Shown here: piece by piece, positions 14,597 to 30,000 of the stretch | Numbering within the stretch: the first letter of the stretch is position 1 | How the letters are laid out: each line of letters starts with the position of its first letter | Source of the DNA: Embiotoca jacksoni | Lineage: Eukaryota; Chordata; Actinopteri; Embiotocidae | Assembly (NCBI GenBank): GCA_022577435.1 | Contig: JAKOON010000011.1 | Coordinates: 1,809,001 to 1,873,000 of the forward strand | Direction: 5' to 3' | Length of the DNA: 64,000 nt | Made by a program: the position numbers and the translations under genes | The notes under the pieces: generated by a model | Seen by the model: the letters and a program-made list of their open reading frames with translations, nothing else | Told to the model about the DNA's origin: nothing | The model's database searches: none

Positions 14597-16758
14597 GTAA
14601 GTCCCTTTTTCAACATCTGAACATGTTGTGATTCTGAGGAGAGAAAAAGCTACACGACTTCTAAAAACTGCACCACTGTTATGGCCTATTTTTTTTTGCT
14701 CCAATCCATATCCTTCCTACCTTTTATTATTCTTTCTCGTGACATTTTGATATACTTAACATATTATACACTTATATTATTATACTTCAATGTAGTTTAA
14801 TTCTCTGTACTAATAATTATGTAATAATCATAATTATTTAATTCTTACTTTACAAATACGTTTTTTAAACATGTATTCTGTTTGTAAAATTATGTAATAA
14901 GTGCTAAAAATATATCTTTTAAAACCAAATGTGGTTCAATGTCAAAGCAAACAGCTCTCCCTTTTGAATGTAGCTGAAAACAAATTATTTTCACTAAGAT
15001 TAGATGATGTAAATTAGTCTTAGATCATTCATAACATTTTCTCTTTATCCTTTGAAGTGGGGACATTTTTAAGAACTAGGCAGAGCCCTGCTCACACTGT
15101 CCCCGTCTCTTTCTGTCTCCCAGGTCTCCAGGTGGTGTTGAAGTCCATCATGAAAGCCATGGTTCCTCTGCTGCAGATCGGCCTGCTGCTCTTCTTTGCC
15201 ATTGTCATGTTTGCCATCATCGGGGTGGAGTTTTATATGGGCAAATTCCACACCACCTGCTTCAAGATCGACACTGGTGAGAGCGACAGCTTGGTTGTGG
15301 CCTCTGTTTGTATGACAACACTGATTATCAGTTGAGAGGGCGCTAGGAAAAACTTATTTTTTTCTTTGCTCAGCTGTGTTCCTGTATTTGTTACAGATGA
15401 GAACATATATTTCATCGCATATTTATGTCGGTGTACATAAATGATTCATAAATTGTGTATATACTTGGGGCTTATGGAGAGCGGCAGTGCTTGCAGGCAG
15501 TAAGCCGACATCAATGCAGCAAACAAGCTCACAGCAGAATTTCTGACAGCCACTTTTCACATCTTGATTTTGATAGATGTTATTTTCAGTCTTGAGCTTC
15601 TGATTGATAGCTTCGGCTATAATTCAGTGGACATGCTTTTTACTCGGCTTCCTGATCGAAGGTGAACTCAGATGGTGTTAATGAGGTTATAATCTGTGAG
15701 TGCTAGTGAGGATAAAGTCTGTGTTACAGTTTTTTAGTTTAATCTCAATATACATTGACTACATATTCCAATACATGTTGTATAAGGAGTTTCTGACTTT
15801 ATAAATACATTTGACCTCTCAGGAAGCTTTTGTATCACAATTATTTTTGTACAGAAGTCAAATCTTGAAATTTGACTGTTTAAACTTACAGATGTGTGAT
15901 CAGTCAGACTGCACATCAAGTCGGTGTTATCTTCTGTAAGAGTCACACGGTAATGCAGTTGAAGTCCAGGTGATTTTGAAAAGTCTGAAGTTCATTACCT
16001 TGAAACAAAAATCAAACTTTGGGTTATTTTGTTTAACATGTCCTGAAACATACTAATAATTTCAGTGGAAGTTTCCCATTTATTTCGTTAATAATTATTG
16101 GGAAAATAATTGTGTTCATTTGGTGCACCTTCACTTAAATGCACTTGTAGTTAACGCTTCTATTACCAAAAGTCATTAACATTTGCAGAATTAGATTAAA
16201 GATAATCACACAATTCAACATACATGGAGAATACGGTGCAGGAATATATTAATATTTACTTTGGTTTAAATGGATCTGTGTCTGTTTTGCACTCATTCAG
16301 ATTTAAGAAGTTTCAAGTGAATTGCTCTAAAAAAAAAAAAATCATTTAAATATAGAAACTTCTCCCCGTATTTGTTGAATTGTAAACCTGTAATTTACAA
16401 CAACAGAAGATAAATATATGACTGATCAATTTGCTCAGAGATGGTTACTTTAGAAAGTAAAAGTTATACTCGTGATTAACTGGAATAGGTTAAAAATGTT
16501 ACAATTAAACACATTTGAATAACAATTAGTGCTAAACTTTTAAAGAAATTACAGTTTCAAATCTGAAATGATCAGAAATCTGTAGGAACCACTCGCAGAA
16601 CAAGGAGCAGTGTAGGCCTTCTCAAGATGTCACAGTCGTCTTGGTGACAATAAATAATAGAATAAATCATCCACTATATATTTAATATTTCAAAGGTCTG
16701 CTGATTGATTTTCATATATTTGACAAGGGATGCAAAGCCACTGTTTCTAACTTTGAAA

Positions 16759-16849
<91 letters not shown>

Positions 16850-17398
16850 CACAGACCAGTGCACTTCACCTCAATTATTATCTTGTTATCTTTATTGTAA
16901 AGTAGTCTGTATGTGAGTATGATACCAGAATCTGTTATGATGCTTTTTAATGTGTGAAGCTAAAAGGTGTCCTCCCCTGTGTGTGAGTTAGCACTGCAGC
17001 AACAACCATTTCTGATAAATCAAAAGCCAGGCAGCTATTACGCTGCTGTTATTATACTACAGCGTTATAGTAATTATAGTAAACAGGCTGCTTGGCTGAA
17101 ATTACCCATTGTGTAATGCAGTGATAAAAATTATGAGAAGGTTTTATTTCCCCGCTGCTGGTGTCAGATAAAGTGTGAATGCGTGACTGTGGGGGTATGA
17201 GTTGGGCCAGTTATGTGTGTGTGCGTGTTTGAACCAGAGAGGGTGCTTGTAGTGGTGTGAGCAGTTGTGACAGCCTGTTAATGTACAGTACGTGCGTTAT
17301 TGAGTTATTTTGATTACAGAGACGACACAGCAGGGTTCGATAAAGCGGAGCAGCGCTACGAACAACTTTCTATATGAGGGCTGCTGTGTTGTTGTTTT

Positions 17399-17468
<70 letters not shown>

Positions 17469-19415
17469 AGCGACTCATGAGCAGGTGATGCTGGACAACC
17501 TTGTGCATTATGTATCTGCTGTGAGAGTTTTGCAGTCACTATGTGTTTCTTATTGAAGATCTTGACTTCTTCGTCCTTTGCATGATATGAGGTTTTTTTT
17601 CCTTTTTAATTCCTTCTGCTGAGACTTTTCCTTTACATAAATAATGACCATATTACTGTGTCTGAATAGAAAACACTCATAAGGATTGCAATAATTTCCC
17701 TTGTGACATTCATTACATTATATACAAAGTTCATGATCGTACGTTTTTCTGGATCGTCATGCCCGGGATGCAGGCCGGCCTGCTGGCAATCTTTCCCTGC
17801 GCCCACCCCAATGGTTTTCTCTGCCGGTGGTGGGCCCCCAGGGTGGTGCGTCCATGTTGTTTTTTCGGGGTTGACAAGCAAACTCCCCTCGCAGGCAGGG
17901 CTCCAGCTGGGTGCAATTAGGTTTTTCCTAATCAGGGCTGGGCTGCACTGCACCAGAAGTAGCTACTCATCTGTGTGTTTAGTCTGGCCTCTCATTCTTT
18001 CAGTAGTAGCCATACAAGTGGCTGAAATGAGTTTCCTCTGCAGGATGTCCAGGCTCAGAATCGTAGATATGGTAGGGCTTGGAGTAGAGTTGCTGTTCCT
18101 TCGCGTTGAAAATAATCTGTTGACGTGGTTCGGGCATCAGATTAGGAAGCCTCCCGGGCGCCTTCCACTAGAGGTTTTCCAAGTAAACTGGTAGACCCCG
18201 GGGATAGACCCAGAACATGCTGGCGAGATGATACATCTCATCTGGCCTGGAAATCCTCCAGTAGGTGCTGGAAGACATTACTGAGGACAGGGACATAGGA
18301 TAAGAGGAAGGAGATGGATGGATGGAAGGATAAAATAAAAAATGACTTAAAATCTTCTGTTGCCTTTTCAATTGGCAGATTAACAGTGTTTAAATGACAA
18401 CTACTAACCAACATATCATTTCCACTTCCACTGCAGTAAAAATCTGTATCAATCCTCTTTATAATATATAACATATTTATCACTATTCCTATAAATTTGT
18501 AAACATGCACAATTTTATGGTTTCATATTTACCATCAATAACAGCCCACAGCACTATAAAATATGTCTTTGATCCTGAAGGTTTACAAGATAGCAACAAT
18601 ACATTATGTAAATCATTTTTTGTATATAAATATATATATATATTTTTTTTAAGGATAATATGAATTTGAACATTAAGTAAGTACATGGAAGAATTTAAAA
18701 GGCACCCACACATACATCGCACCTTTTAAATCAAAATATACAACAATAAATACAGATGTTATTTGAAAAAAGAAATACAAAAATATTAGCTCTATTTTTT
18801 TTTCTTTTAGAAATGTTCTTTTTTCTTTATGGAAGAACATTGCCGAAGAAAACAGAGACCCGAGAAGTTCCCATATCATCATCGGTGGTCACTGAGTCCA
18901 GCTGACTCTGCACCTGTCAGGAGGAACGAGAGAACACATTTTACTGGAGTGACACCAGAGGCATGTTGGCTGTGCAGGCTGGCTCTGCAAATCATCGTTA
19001 AAATTTGGCACAGCTTGCGATCGAGGCACTATCCTTCATGAAACTCTGGGTGCACGAGGCATCTGTTATACTCAGCATAGTTATTCATTATTCTGATCCC
19101 CATCTGCTGACATGAATGCCAGCTCATCCTTTAAACAAACGCTGAGCACCCTCCATGTCGCCTGGTACTATTGTCTCTCTGTCGTGTCATAATCCCTGAA
19201 AACTCATCGATAGTAAGACACGTCTTGTTTTGTAAAAAATACATCCACACTGGGCTCATAGAAACTGAGAAACACAATTGTTTTATAGTTTCAAAGCAAA
19301 GCTTGATCAAATTTCTTATCTCGTTTAATGATTTTGGTCCAGCACTTTAGGAATGATGTTGTAAAAGTTGTGACTTCACATAAAGTGAATTTCATCACTC
19401 CCAATACTTCACATC

Positions 19416-19477
<62 letters not shown>

Positions 19478-22364
19478 ATTAGGATTGGATTTATCAGAGT
19501 GAGGCGTTCCCATGAAGACCATCATTGAAATCCTGTCTCAGACTTTTCTTCAGTCTGCTGGCAGCTGAAACTGTTCTGCAAAGTTTCTTTCAGTCGGTTT
19601 CGCTGCTTGAAATGAAATCTCTTTGACTTCAGTAGCAAGTGGGCCAAATGGAAAAAAAACCCACAGAGGGCTCGTTGTCTACACATAATACTTTGTCAAT
19701 TAATGTCTACAAATAACTAGAATAATGTCAATAGAAAGCAATGTTTTCGTTGTAAACACTTGGCAAAGCAAATAAATACCTGTCACTCTATTCGCCCAGG
19801 TACTGGCAATTTTCCCAATCAACTTTACGTCTCTTTGAGTAAAACATTTTAAAACTTGTTAGTTTAGCTTCCGTGAGTTTCTTTTAGCCTTGCCAACTTG
19901 AGGCTGAACAAATGGCCGGTGCTGAGCTGTAATCCTGGTGCAGTCAGTCACAGCACATGCTGTCGCGAACACACACAGGGTTTCCCTGATCCTCCCCGCT
20001 GCCATGCAATCCTGTCGCCACACAGATCGTCTTAAGATGCACATTCCTACTTTCTAACATCCTTAGATGTCAGTTCAGATGCCTCAAAGTAGCTCGGAGA
20101 CACTCGAGTTCTATTTATCTTATCACACATGTAAGCCTGATTTGCTGGCAGATTCTTGCAGGCCATAAACAAATTAAAAAAATGCGGCCTGTATCCAGCC
20201 CGCGGACCACTAGTTGGAAAGGCCTGATCTACCTGTTCACGTGTGGAGCTGATTTTTTACACGATAGTACTTTAAAAAACGGTGGAATCTAAACGTGTCC
20301 ATAAAATACCTAAACAGGGTGAAATGCATTCAGTCACTTTATTAATTTTCAGTTTTTCTGTTTTTGACATTGTAACCTTTAATTTTACTAAAATCTTTTA
20401 TTTTCATAAAAAAAAAAAAAAAAAAGATCTGTGCATTGTATGTCCAATTTTATCGAACTGCCTCAAACTGTTAATCTGGACTTACATTTTGATGTCGTTG
20501 ATCAGTCATTGTTGGCAAAACTGACACATTTGCCCCGATAATTTTCCCCAAACTGCACAGAGAACACTGGAAATAAAACCAGAAACCATAAAACATCCAG
20601 ATAATTCATCATGTTGCTGTTTGAAAAGGAGGCTTGACAAATATTTGACTTCCAGGTGTTTGATGAGTTCCGGTATTATAAGTGTAGATGAGGAACCTCA
20701 GCAGCTTTAACAGCGGCATTCTCAGCTGAATCTCCAGCCACAGAGCAAAGCTTGAAACTCACTAGTGGATCGTTGGACCGACCTTCACCTGCGCTCCCAG
20801 TCTTTGTGCACTGAGTGACACAATAAGGTTGCAGCCTGACTCTGCATTATGAGCTCAGGAGGTCAACGGTCCTCATTTGGAGGAACCAGTGAAGGAGGGT
20901 GGGGCACCTTCGAGTGATGCCCTTGTGTGTTTCTCTTTAGAAGTGCCACCAGCATGACTGATGGCTGATTGGTAGGAGATTATGGGACACCATGGAGCAT
21001 TGTAGGCAGGGGGAAATTATATTTTGGCCACTGTGCTATCGCAGATACAGTTCTTACAAATATAAACTCCAAAAGGTGTATAGATTGGTGAAACCTTTTG
21101 ACTATTAGAAAGCGTTTGAATAACTCTGGTGGCTTAATGGGACACAAAACTGTCTTTGTATCTGCCTGACAAATTAAGATCTCTAAATCTCAAAAACTAT
21201 AAGTTTACCTGAAAACAGAATGCATCATATCAAACCTCACTTCTTCTCTTGCCGTGTTTCTCTGTGGATCAGGTGAGAGAGCAGCTGACTGGCCTTGTGG
21301 TCTGGAGCCCCCAGCCAGGATTTGCCCCAACGGTACCCAGTGCAGAGAATACTGGACCGGACCCAACTTTGGTATCACCAACTTCGACAACATCCTGTTT
21401 GCGGTGCTGACTGTGTTCCAGTGCATCACCATGGAGGGCTGGGTGGATATCCTCTACAGCGTGAGTCTCAGCACAGCAAAAACGTTCTTTAACTGTTCAT
21501 GAATTCAGCTTGATTTCTTCTGTGCTGTCTTCTTTTACTCATGTTCTTCACAATCTTCTTGCATCTAACCCAGCTATTTTTCTTTGTTTTTCCACTACAC
21601 ACTTTGCTTGGTTATTCATGGTCCTCACAAGATGGTTCCTAATCATAATGGTGAATCTTGACACTGACCTTCCGTTGGACCAACTCTTTGGCGTATAAAC
21701 CTAGATTTTGATGATATTTGTTGTTGATGCTGACAATCCTCAAAGGATGGACCCTAAAATGTAATTGTAATAAATAATACACTAACTATTCTTACCAGGC
21801 CAAAATAACTTTTGAGATTAATATCACAATACTGTTATAATAACGGTAATAAGCATATTGCCATGATATTAATAAAGCTCATCCATTTTCATGTTGAGGT
21901 AAACCATGTTGATTTTAATGATCCAATGACCTCTCCTCTAGCATCTCCTTCAGCACACCTTTCACAGTGTTTGCCTACCACTGGAGGTCAAGCTCTGATT
22001 AGCGGAACTATGTTGTTTTTGCTTTTGATCATTCTCACATTGAAGTTAAATGAATATTTCAACCCCTATAGGAACAATTAGAATTTAAAAAAAATAAAAT
22101 AATGATTCTTCAGAAGAGCATACATGCTCTTTTCTCACCACCCATTTCCTTAACATTCATATAGAGACACACAGACACCTGAGAGCTGCTAACCGCAAAA
22201 CTGTGAGCACTGAAGGGCATTTGGAGGACTAATTTGTTGCTTAAAGGCAATTTGATGGTAGCTGGTCATGGACGGCAATATTCACTCATTTGTTCCTTTC
22301 TGGGTTTCCATCAGAGATTTAAACACCCTCCGCTCATGAATCTCGTGATATCTCGCCTGCCTAC

Positions 22365-22461
<97 letters not shown>

Positions 22462-25400
22462 TGCGTGTGTGTGTCTGACTCGCTGTTTGTTTTTTTCTGC
22501 TTGACATGCCCCTGTGGGATCAATGGGCCAAAGGTGTCCGGACATCAATGTGAAATCTATCAGGTCACCTCTGAGTGTAGTTTGGCTCAGTGGGTCACAG
22601 TCAGACCAATGTCTGATCCTGGGAAGACATTAACCACGTCCTCACTTGTCCAGCCTCCCTTGATCAGTTTAAGAGGATTAAACGGGTTTTACTGCACACC
22701 TGGGTGTTAAAACGCATTTCTGCTTTGGTCCAGAGAGGCAGGAAGCAGCCTGCAGGCCAGAAAAGGATAGGAATATAAATCTGGGTTTAAACAGAAGATA
22801 ATCAGTCCGCAGGGGAAACTGTCAGGGGAGCACGGACAAACATAAAAGCAGTGGTGCTAAGACTAAACCTTGTGGTACCCCACAGGGAGGACACGACCAT
22901 CAGAGAGGGATTCATTGTAAATAACAGGATGTGTTCTGCCGAGCAATGAAATTAATAAATACTGTGTATTCCAATATAATTAAGCTGGTATTAAAATACT
23001 ATGGCATAAAGGTGTGGTTGGACTAAACGGTGCGATTTAAGGTGGACGTAAAGCTATCGAGATTTTGTTTTGGCCTAGATTACTAGTGAGAAACAATTAG
23101 AAAAACAACAACAACCATAAAACAACTAAACAACAGAAAAATGCTGTCAGTTGGTACATTGACTGTTTTGGTTAACTACAAAGGTCAAATGTGCACGAAA
23201 AGCAGGTGGTGAAAACTTTGATTTGTGTTTCATCTGACTATATTCTCATCACATTTCAACAGCTCTAAATGTAGTGTAATTTAACTGGAGTCCATTTTGT
23301 TTCAGCAAACTCACAAAGGGATAGTCACCGCAAATGCACACAAGGGCCTGGACATTTTTTTGTTTATATCCAACCATCAGTTTCCATTATTCAACATTAA
23401 AGAATTCAGATTCTTTTAATTTGGCAGACAAAACATAAACAGCAGATTATATTTAGTGTTTTTTGTAGTTTTTTGTATTGTGACATAACAACACTTTTCG
23501 TTGCCCAGTTCTGATTAACAGCACAGCCAGAGCCATCTTTTGCTTGTTTCTGACAGTAAATTAGAGAATGAGGAAACATGAGGAGAGAGTCTTAACTGGA
23601 CGTCATCTAACCCTCTGTGGCTGCACTCAAAGCAGAGATTATACGGCTGTGAATCCTGTCTCCTTGACAAGTGGGTCACTGGGTTAACCCCCCTTACAAG
23701 TTTTTAGTACTTTTAGTACTCTCTGTTACCAACCCAAACAGTTTTGTTATCTAAATACCAGCACGTCTTGGTTTTTTCAGGCATTATAGTGTCTTATAAA
23801 ACTACATGATCGCAGAACTCAAAAAGAAAAACAACATTCCCTAAAGGATGAGGGCTGTTCAGCCAAGCAGAACTAAAAACTGTCTAAGTGTCTGGGCCTG
23901 TCCGGCAATGACTGTCTGACCCACGGCGTCATCTGTTTTAGTATTTCAAAACGCAAAAGTGTTAAAAAAAAATGCATCATATATTGGACTGGCAGTACCG
24001 GCCATGAGGAAATACGACACAATACGACCCCAAAAAACACTATTTGTGGAAGGTTGAATGATGAACTCTGGTGACTTGCGAACAGCAGTTTATCAGAACA
24101 GTTATTATTTGGCACATTTTTCTCAGTCGTTGAATACTTAGGTAAAATTATTTTGTGTAATTATTTTTTTCTTGTTCAAAACCATGCTTAGTTTTGTTTC
24201 AGAATACTAATACTATACACGCCTATATTTATTTCTCTCTGTGCTGTGTTAATGCCTCCATCTCAGAGGTGGAGAATTCACTCTAAAAAGTGAAAATGGT
24301 ATGACCTCTGTAAATCAGTGGGAATCACTCTCTCATCTTATTATCTGCGTGATATTCCCTTAAATGACAGCACAGTGAGGGGAGAGAAGGACTGTGAAGA
24401 CAACTCAGTAAATTTCACTAGCTTTGTAGAAAGTGATCAGTTATCATTGACCCAATTCATTTTACAAGTACTTGGCCAAGGATTTATTTGTTATATTGTT
24501 TCCCGCACATGTAATTCGCCCTCTTATGTTTCTCCTCTCTGTCTTCATTTGGTCTCTGCCTTTATGTTTATGTCCTCCTCTCATTCCCTAAACACCTCTC
24601 CTTTTTCTTTCCCCACCTTCTGTCTTATTCTTCTTCTTCATCTTTCCCTCTCCCAGGAGAGAGCAGCTAACTGGCACCACGTTTTGCGCTACTTACAGAC
24701 CCGTCTTTCCTCCTCTTTCTTCTTGCTCTTCCTCGTTTCAGTCCAAACATCTCCCGTAGCCTTTTCTGGCTCATTATCCTAACGCAGCAGTCCCACAGTG
24801 TTGTGATCCAAGAATGCCTTCTCTCTCAGTCTGAACTTTTTCTTTGTATTTTGGACTTTTTCTTTTCCTTCTGCTCAGTCATTCCTTTTGATCCACCGGT
24901 TATTTTTACTCCAGCTTTCTTCTGTGGCTTTTATTCATGTATTTCTTTGCCACCGATCCAATCAGGTCTTTCTCTTTATGCTGAGTAACATCATACTCTT
25001 GTCCTCTCTGTTTTAACTCCTGTCAGTTTTTACCTTTCCACAACAAGTTTGATTCACATGCAAAGACGTCTGTTTGGCTTCGTTGAGAGATTTCTCACGG
25101 CCTTGTAGAAATCACTTACGGTACATACGGTTGTGGCAATCAAGGTTCTATTTGGAAGTGTTTTGTTGGGTCTGATTGCTGGTCTCGAGGTTTTACTCCA
25201 CCACACTGGAAAGTGTTTTCTTTGAAAAGCTTCCCTTCACCGTTCTGACATCTGTCTGTTTACTGTTTATCAGGGGAAATACTTGACATCGATTGGCTGG
25301 CAGAACTCCTCAAAAAAAAAAATCCAATCAACAGTTTAACCAGCGTTTTTTAAATATAGCAAAAGTATTTTCTCCAGTTGCAACTTGCTAACAGTTTCGC

Positions 25401-27040
25401 TCACTCATTTGTAAGACACATTGTGACCCACAGGTTTAATGTGTAGCCCGATAAGTCCACATGGTGTTCATCCAGACAATTTCTTGTTAAAAATGGGAGT
25501 TATTTTGTTTTGTTTAGCTCTAACCATTCAGAGGAAGGCATCATGTCTGTCAGGTTGATCATTTCAGCATCATGAGTAGCTTTGGTGCCTAAACCTAACC
25601 AAACAGCAACTGCCTCGGTCTTAACTCAAACTCAAACTCATCTACTAAACCTAACCAGGTAGTTTTTAGTGCTATACTGAAGGCACCTTACTTTTCACGC
25701 CTGGGAGAGGCAAACGGGACCCAGACGTCGTATCCTTTAATGGACTGATGAGTGCATTACGTGCTTTGGTTTCACATAGGGCTGCATATTCTATTGTAAA
25801 CCTTCTCACTTCTTACTCGAGTTCTTCTCTCCAAATGTTTGCTCGGTTTGTTGATGCCAATTCCAACAGATTTGGTTGTTAAAAACAGTCATCATTACAG
25901 ATGCGGCTGTAAATGGTACCAACTGTTCTTTTTTATTTTAGTCCCGATACAGTGATTACATATTTCTTAGACTAATCATGATTGACAACACTCTTGGCCC
26001 TACAGAAAGTGTCTGTAACTAACCATCCCAGCTGGGTCTAAAGGTTCTGTTGCTCCACAAAGTCTTCCCCAAAGCAAATAAAATGAAGAAACTGTCATAG
26101 TTTGTGTGAGTACAGCAGAGAGGAGGACACAAACGCAGACTGAGCCGGGCAGAAGCTTCCAGACAGGCTGGTTGGCACACAAACAAAACCAGATGGCAAG
26201 GCAGAGATCACGATCCAAACAGGCGTTAATGGTCAAACAGGTAATCTACTGTTGGCAAACAAGGCTGGAGTGTTTAGATAAACACACAAAAACAATCTTG
26301 CAAGTGTGGAAGTGGGAAACAAAGTGTATATATACCAGGGAGCTGATTGGGACTTGGGCACAGGTGAGGTTGGTGTAGCAAACAGGTAAGTGGGTGGAGG
26401 ATGGAAGTCAGGGGACATCTGGTGGGTGGATGGGGAAGATACAGGAGTGAAACATAGTAACAGGGCTCAGAGTAAATCTGACAACAATATGCAGCAGAAA
26501 AGAGACATAGGTGTATATGCAGACACACATAATATAGAAGCAGGGGGAAAAGGTGAAGTCTATTACATCATGAAGCCAGAATAGCATTCAGGCGGGGAGC
26601 TGTATTCTGTAGATTATATACTTTCCCGTAACCCAGTGTTAACCTCGCAGATTGATGACTGTGCTGCCTTTGCCTGGAGGGGGATCGCTCAGATCAGACT
26701 GTCTTCTCCAATGGTGCGAAAGAAAATGCAGAGTGCCTCTCTCCATCCTCCCCATCATTACCATCTTGCTCGCTCTACTTCTACCACCCCCTCCACACTT
26801 CCCTCTTAACTTCACCGCCCCCGGCGAGGCCACGTCGCAGAATGCCGGGGTGTCCCAGCAGCTGATGTCGTGGAACGAAGCCCTGCCGTCTGCCGTGTTG
26901 TTCTGCAGCTGGAGGGAGTGGTGACAAAGTAGATGCAGTCAGACTGTCAGTGTAAGCATGTTGGCACAGGTAGCTGTGAGCAGATCAAATACAAACCAGG
27001 AAGTCCAATCTCAAGACATTTAAATTACTTTATCTTCAAG

Positions 27041-27077
<37 letters not shown>

Positions 27078-30000
27078 AAATGCTTGAACAGCTACTTTTA
27101 TGTCAATGATGCGAGGGTAACACTTTTTACGCATCAATGAGACAGCTGCATTGGTGTAGTTCTGGTCTTAAAGCACAGTGCTCCAGCAGGAAAGTGCAGC
27201 AAACTCCACTCAACTGTTGCCCCAGTGCAACATCATCAGGCAACAAATTGCTCTAGCCAATCAAACAAGTTTCCCTGCTTGAAACGTCATGTTGCCAGAT
27301 TGTTACGTCAGAACTTTCAGTCATCATTTCAAGTTTTGTTCCCTGCAATCTATACTTTGTTTTTAGTTCACTCTGCTTTGCCCCATGTTTGTTTTCCACT
27401 GCCTCCATCTTAAATTCCTCCAAATGTTTTAAAGTTCTTTTGTTTACCTCAACCTACTGATTTAGTGTCATGGGTTTGAATCCTTATTCCTGTTAAAACT
27501 GTGACATTCATTGTAACAACATGCCCACAGCCCCAGTTGGGACTGTCTCCCACACAGCGTATGAAGGTCCCACAGACATTCTCTAGTTAGTGGCTGTTTG
27601 CTACACTTTACTGGATGTAGGGTGATAACTCGATGTACATTTGTAAAATTTAGTAGTTTGTCCAGTTGAGACAGCGAGCTTTGATGTCCGACTTTGACAT
27701 TAAAACATCTGCTTGGTCATCTAATGGTTAGAATGAGATTTTTTAAAACCGTGATCACAATTTTTCTCTGAACACAACCAGATCTCAGTTATAGAAGTTT
27801 CAGATCAGAAAATAATCAGACAATTTGTTGTCGTAGGCATCATATGTATCATTTTGGAAGGCTTTTCAACATGCAGTCGCCCCCACAAAGTATCAACACA
27901 AAAATCCAGCCCATTCTCATTCCTGGGGCGTCAAAGCTGTGGGTGTCAGAGAGATACGCACAAAGTGGCCTTGGGAACAGTGACCACCTGAGTCAAAGAA
28001 GGAGGTCGTGTGACGGTGTACAATTAGAAAGAGTGACAAAGTCCGTACAGAGAAGGGCTGGGGGTGGTTGGATGAAACAGACACAGGACTTTCAAATGAG
28101 AAAACAGTTTTGGAGTCTGAGAGGGCATTTGGAAAAAAAAAAAAAAGCAAATAAGTCACTTGTCTAACGTAATGTATTTAACTTGCGTAACAAATGTAAA
28201 GTAACATAAATGTCATACATTATGTTACTTATGTAAAATGACTTATTTTAACCCAAACAATATTCTCTTCCTAACGCTCATCATGTAACTTTGGTTCCTA
28301 AACCTAACCATATTGCAATCCTGTCACAAACCTAACAACGTAGCTTCCGGTGCTTAAGTCTATGAGAGACCTTGAGACACCACAAGACCAACTCAAGTCC
28401 TGACACGTGTTGAAATCCATCCTCAGTGAAGTCATTACACCCAACAAGAGAGGCTGGGAGGGAGAGAGTGTCCCAAAAAGAATCAGTGCTCTGTCTTAAT
28501 GTTAGAAACATCATGTGAGCAGAGGAAACGGAAAGGCAGCGCAGATGAAGAGAGATTTCAGATTATGCTAATGATCATAATGTTGCCAGCTGCTGCAAAG
28601 CTGTGCTTTTGACTCGAGAAAAATATCCTCGTCTTTAGCGGCTAAACCACACGGTGGATGTTACTGATATGAAACTCTACAACTGGAGGCCAGATTAAGA
28701 TGGAAGATGGATTCAGAAAAGTTTACACCCATGCAAAAAAAAAAACCCAATAAGTATTATACTTCCAATTTATTGTATTTTTTCTTGGTTCCCCTTCAAA
28801 TATCCTCTCTCCCGTTGGGATGATGAAAGCCAGTTTTCAAGGTGAAAATTATCTTAATAAGAGGGCAGGATCACACTCTGGGCTTGATTTACTAAAAGTT
28901 TGCGTGTGTAAAATCCCGTGTAAACTCCACACCACCTGCAAAAAAATGTCCAAGCAGATCTACTAACGACGTGCAGTGAGGATTGCATCTTTCAAATGTG
29001 CAGTTTAACACACGTTGTCCATTTTGCGTATTTGCCTGCATGCATATTTAATATTGGGTGTTTCTGCTTGAAGGTGCAAAATACTGGGAGGGAACATGTA
29101 AATACATACATTTAGCACCCGCAACGATATTTACTAAACCTGAAAGTAGAAACAGGAGAAGTGATTGTGTATTTTAGTACGACTGAAAGGAACGTATTAA
29201 TCAGGTGCACAAATCTGGAGATACAGCTGCTCTTATTGTGGTGAGAAGGAGACGCAGGAAACTAAAGAATACGTAGAGAACGTGGTTTTACACCCGTGGA
29301 AAAAAAATGTAGATGACAGAGGGAAAAATTATTCAGACTTATCGTTTGTCCAGCGATGACATTTCTGAGTTATTGAATGAACTGAATGATGATTGACAGC
29401 CAATAACAAGGAGGAGCCACAAAATACTAGCAATGTCCAAACTTCTTCCGATGCAGCACTTTCCTGCCTCTGGGTCATTCCAGCGTGTCGCTGCTTGGAT
29501 ATCCCACCCAGTCCCGTTATTCAGGTGTGCTGTCACAGGTCCTGAATGTGTCCAGCAGAATTCACAGGCATGCTATAGGTTTCATCAGGCTCACGAGCAC
29601 TCGCGATGCTCCTCACAGAAAGATCTGGACCTGCTGATTGTTGTTTGTTCGAGGATCTCATCCAACGCCCCTCCTCTTATATTTACCATATATTTATTAT
29701 TAAGCCTTTTTTTCACCTTTTTATTTTTCCCACAGCATTGACTTCCTTACTGATAATCTCCTATATAGCGTTTTGTTCTTATTATATTTATATTTCTTAA
29801 TTTCAATGGGATCAGATTTCCTTTTCCTTTTGCGGTCGTTCTGTGTTTTTCATGGCTGGAATCACTTTAACACACGCAAACCCTTCATTTAAATACAGCG
29901 ATTTGCACCTGATTTCAAAGACCCAATTACTCTCAGTAAATCACCTGCAAAGCCGATGCAAAAAAATTTGCAAACTTTTGGAAGGAACACGCAATTTAGT

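Larger units (their letters stand above)
15277..21272 (+). other. cacna1b: Intron between exons 5 and 6
   Basis: About 6 kb. Contains the LINE 3' remnant at 17760 and three CA/GT arrays. 17030-17145, a block rich in TTATAGTAATTATAG-like motifs, is non-repetitive. No further exon was found. Confidence 0.9.

Noticed and set aside
17703..18194. 163-codon open frame on the plus strand
   Set aside because: Lies within the degenerate LINE 3' end. Only the last part resembles a reverse transcriptase tail, so it is not a host gene.
24318..24782. 154-codon open frame on the plus strand
   Set aside because: Driven by T/C-rich sequence giving Ser/Leu/Phe runs. No family match. Only its internal ERAANW point was kept as a finding.
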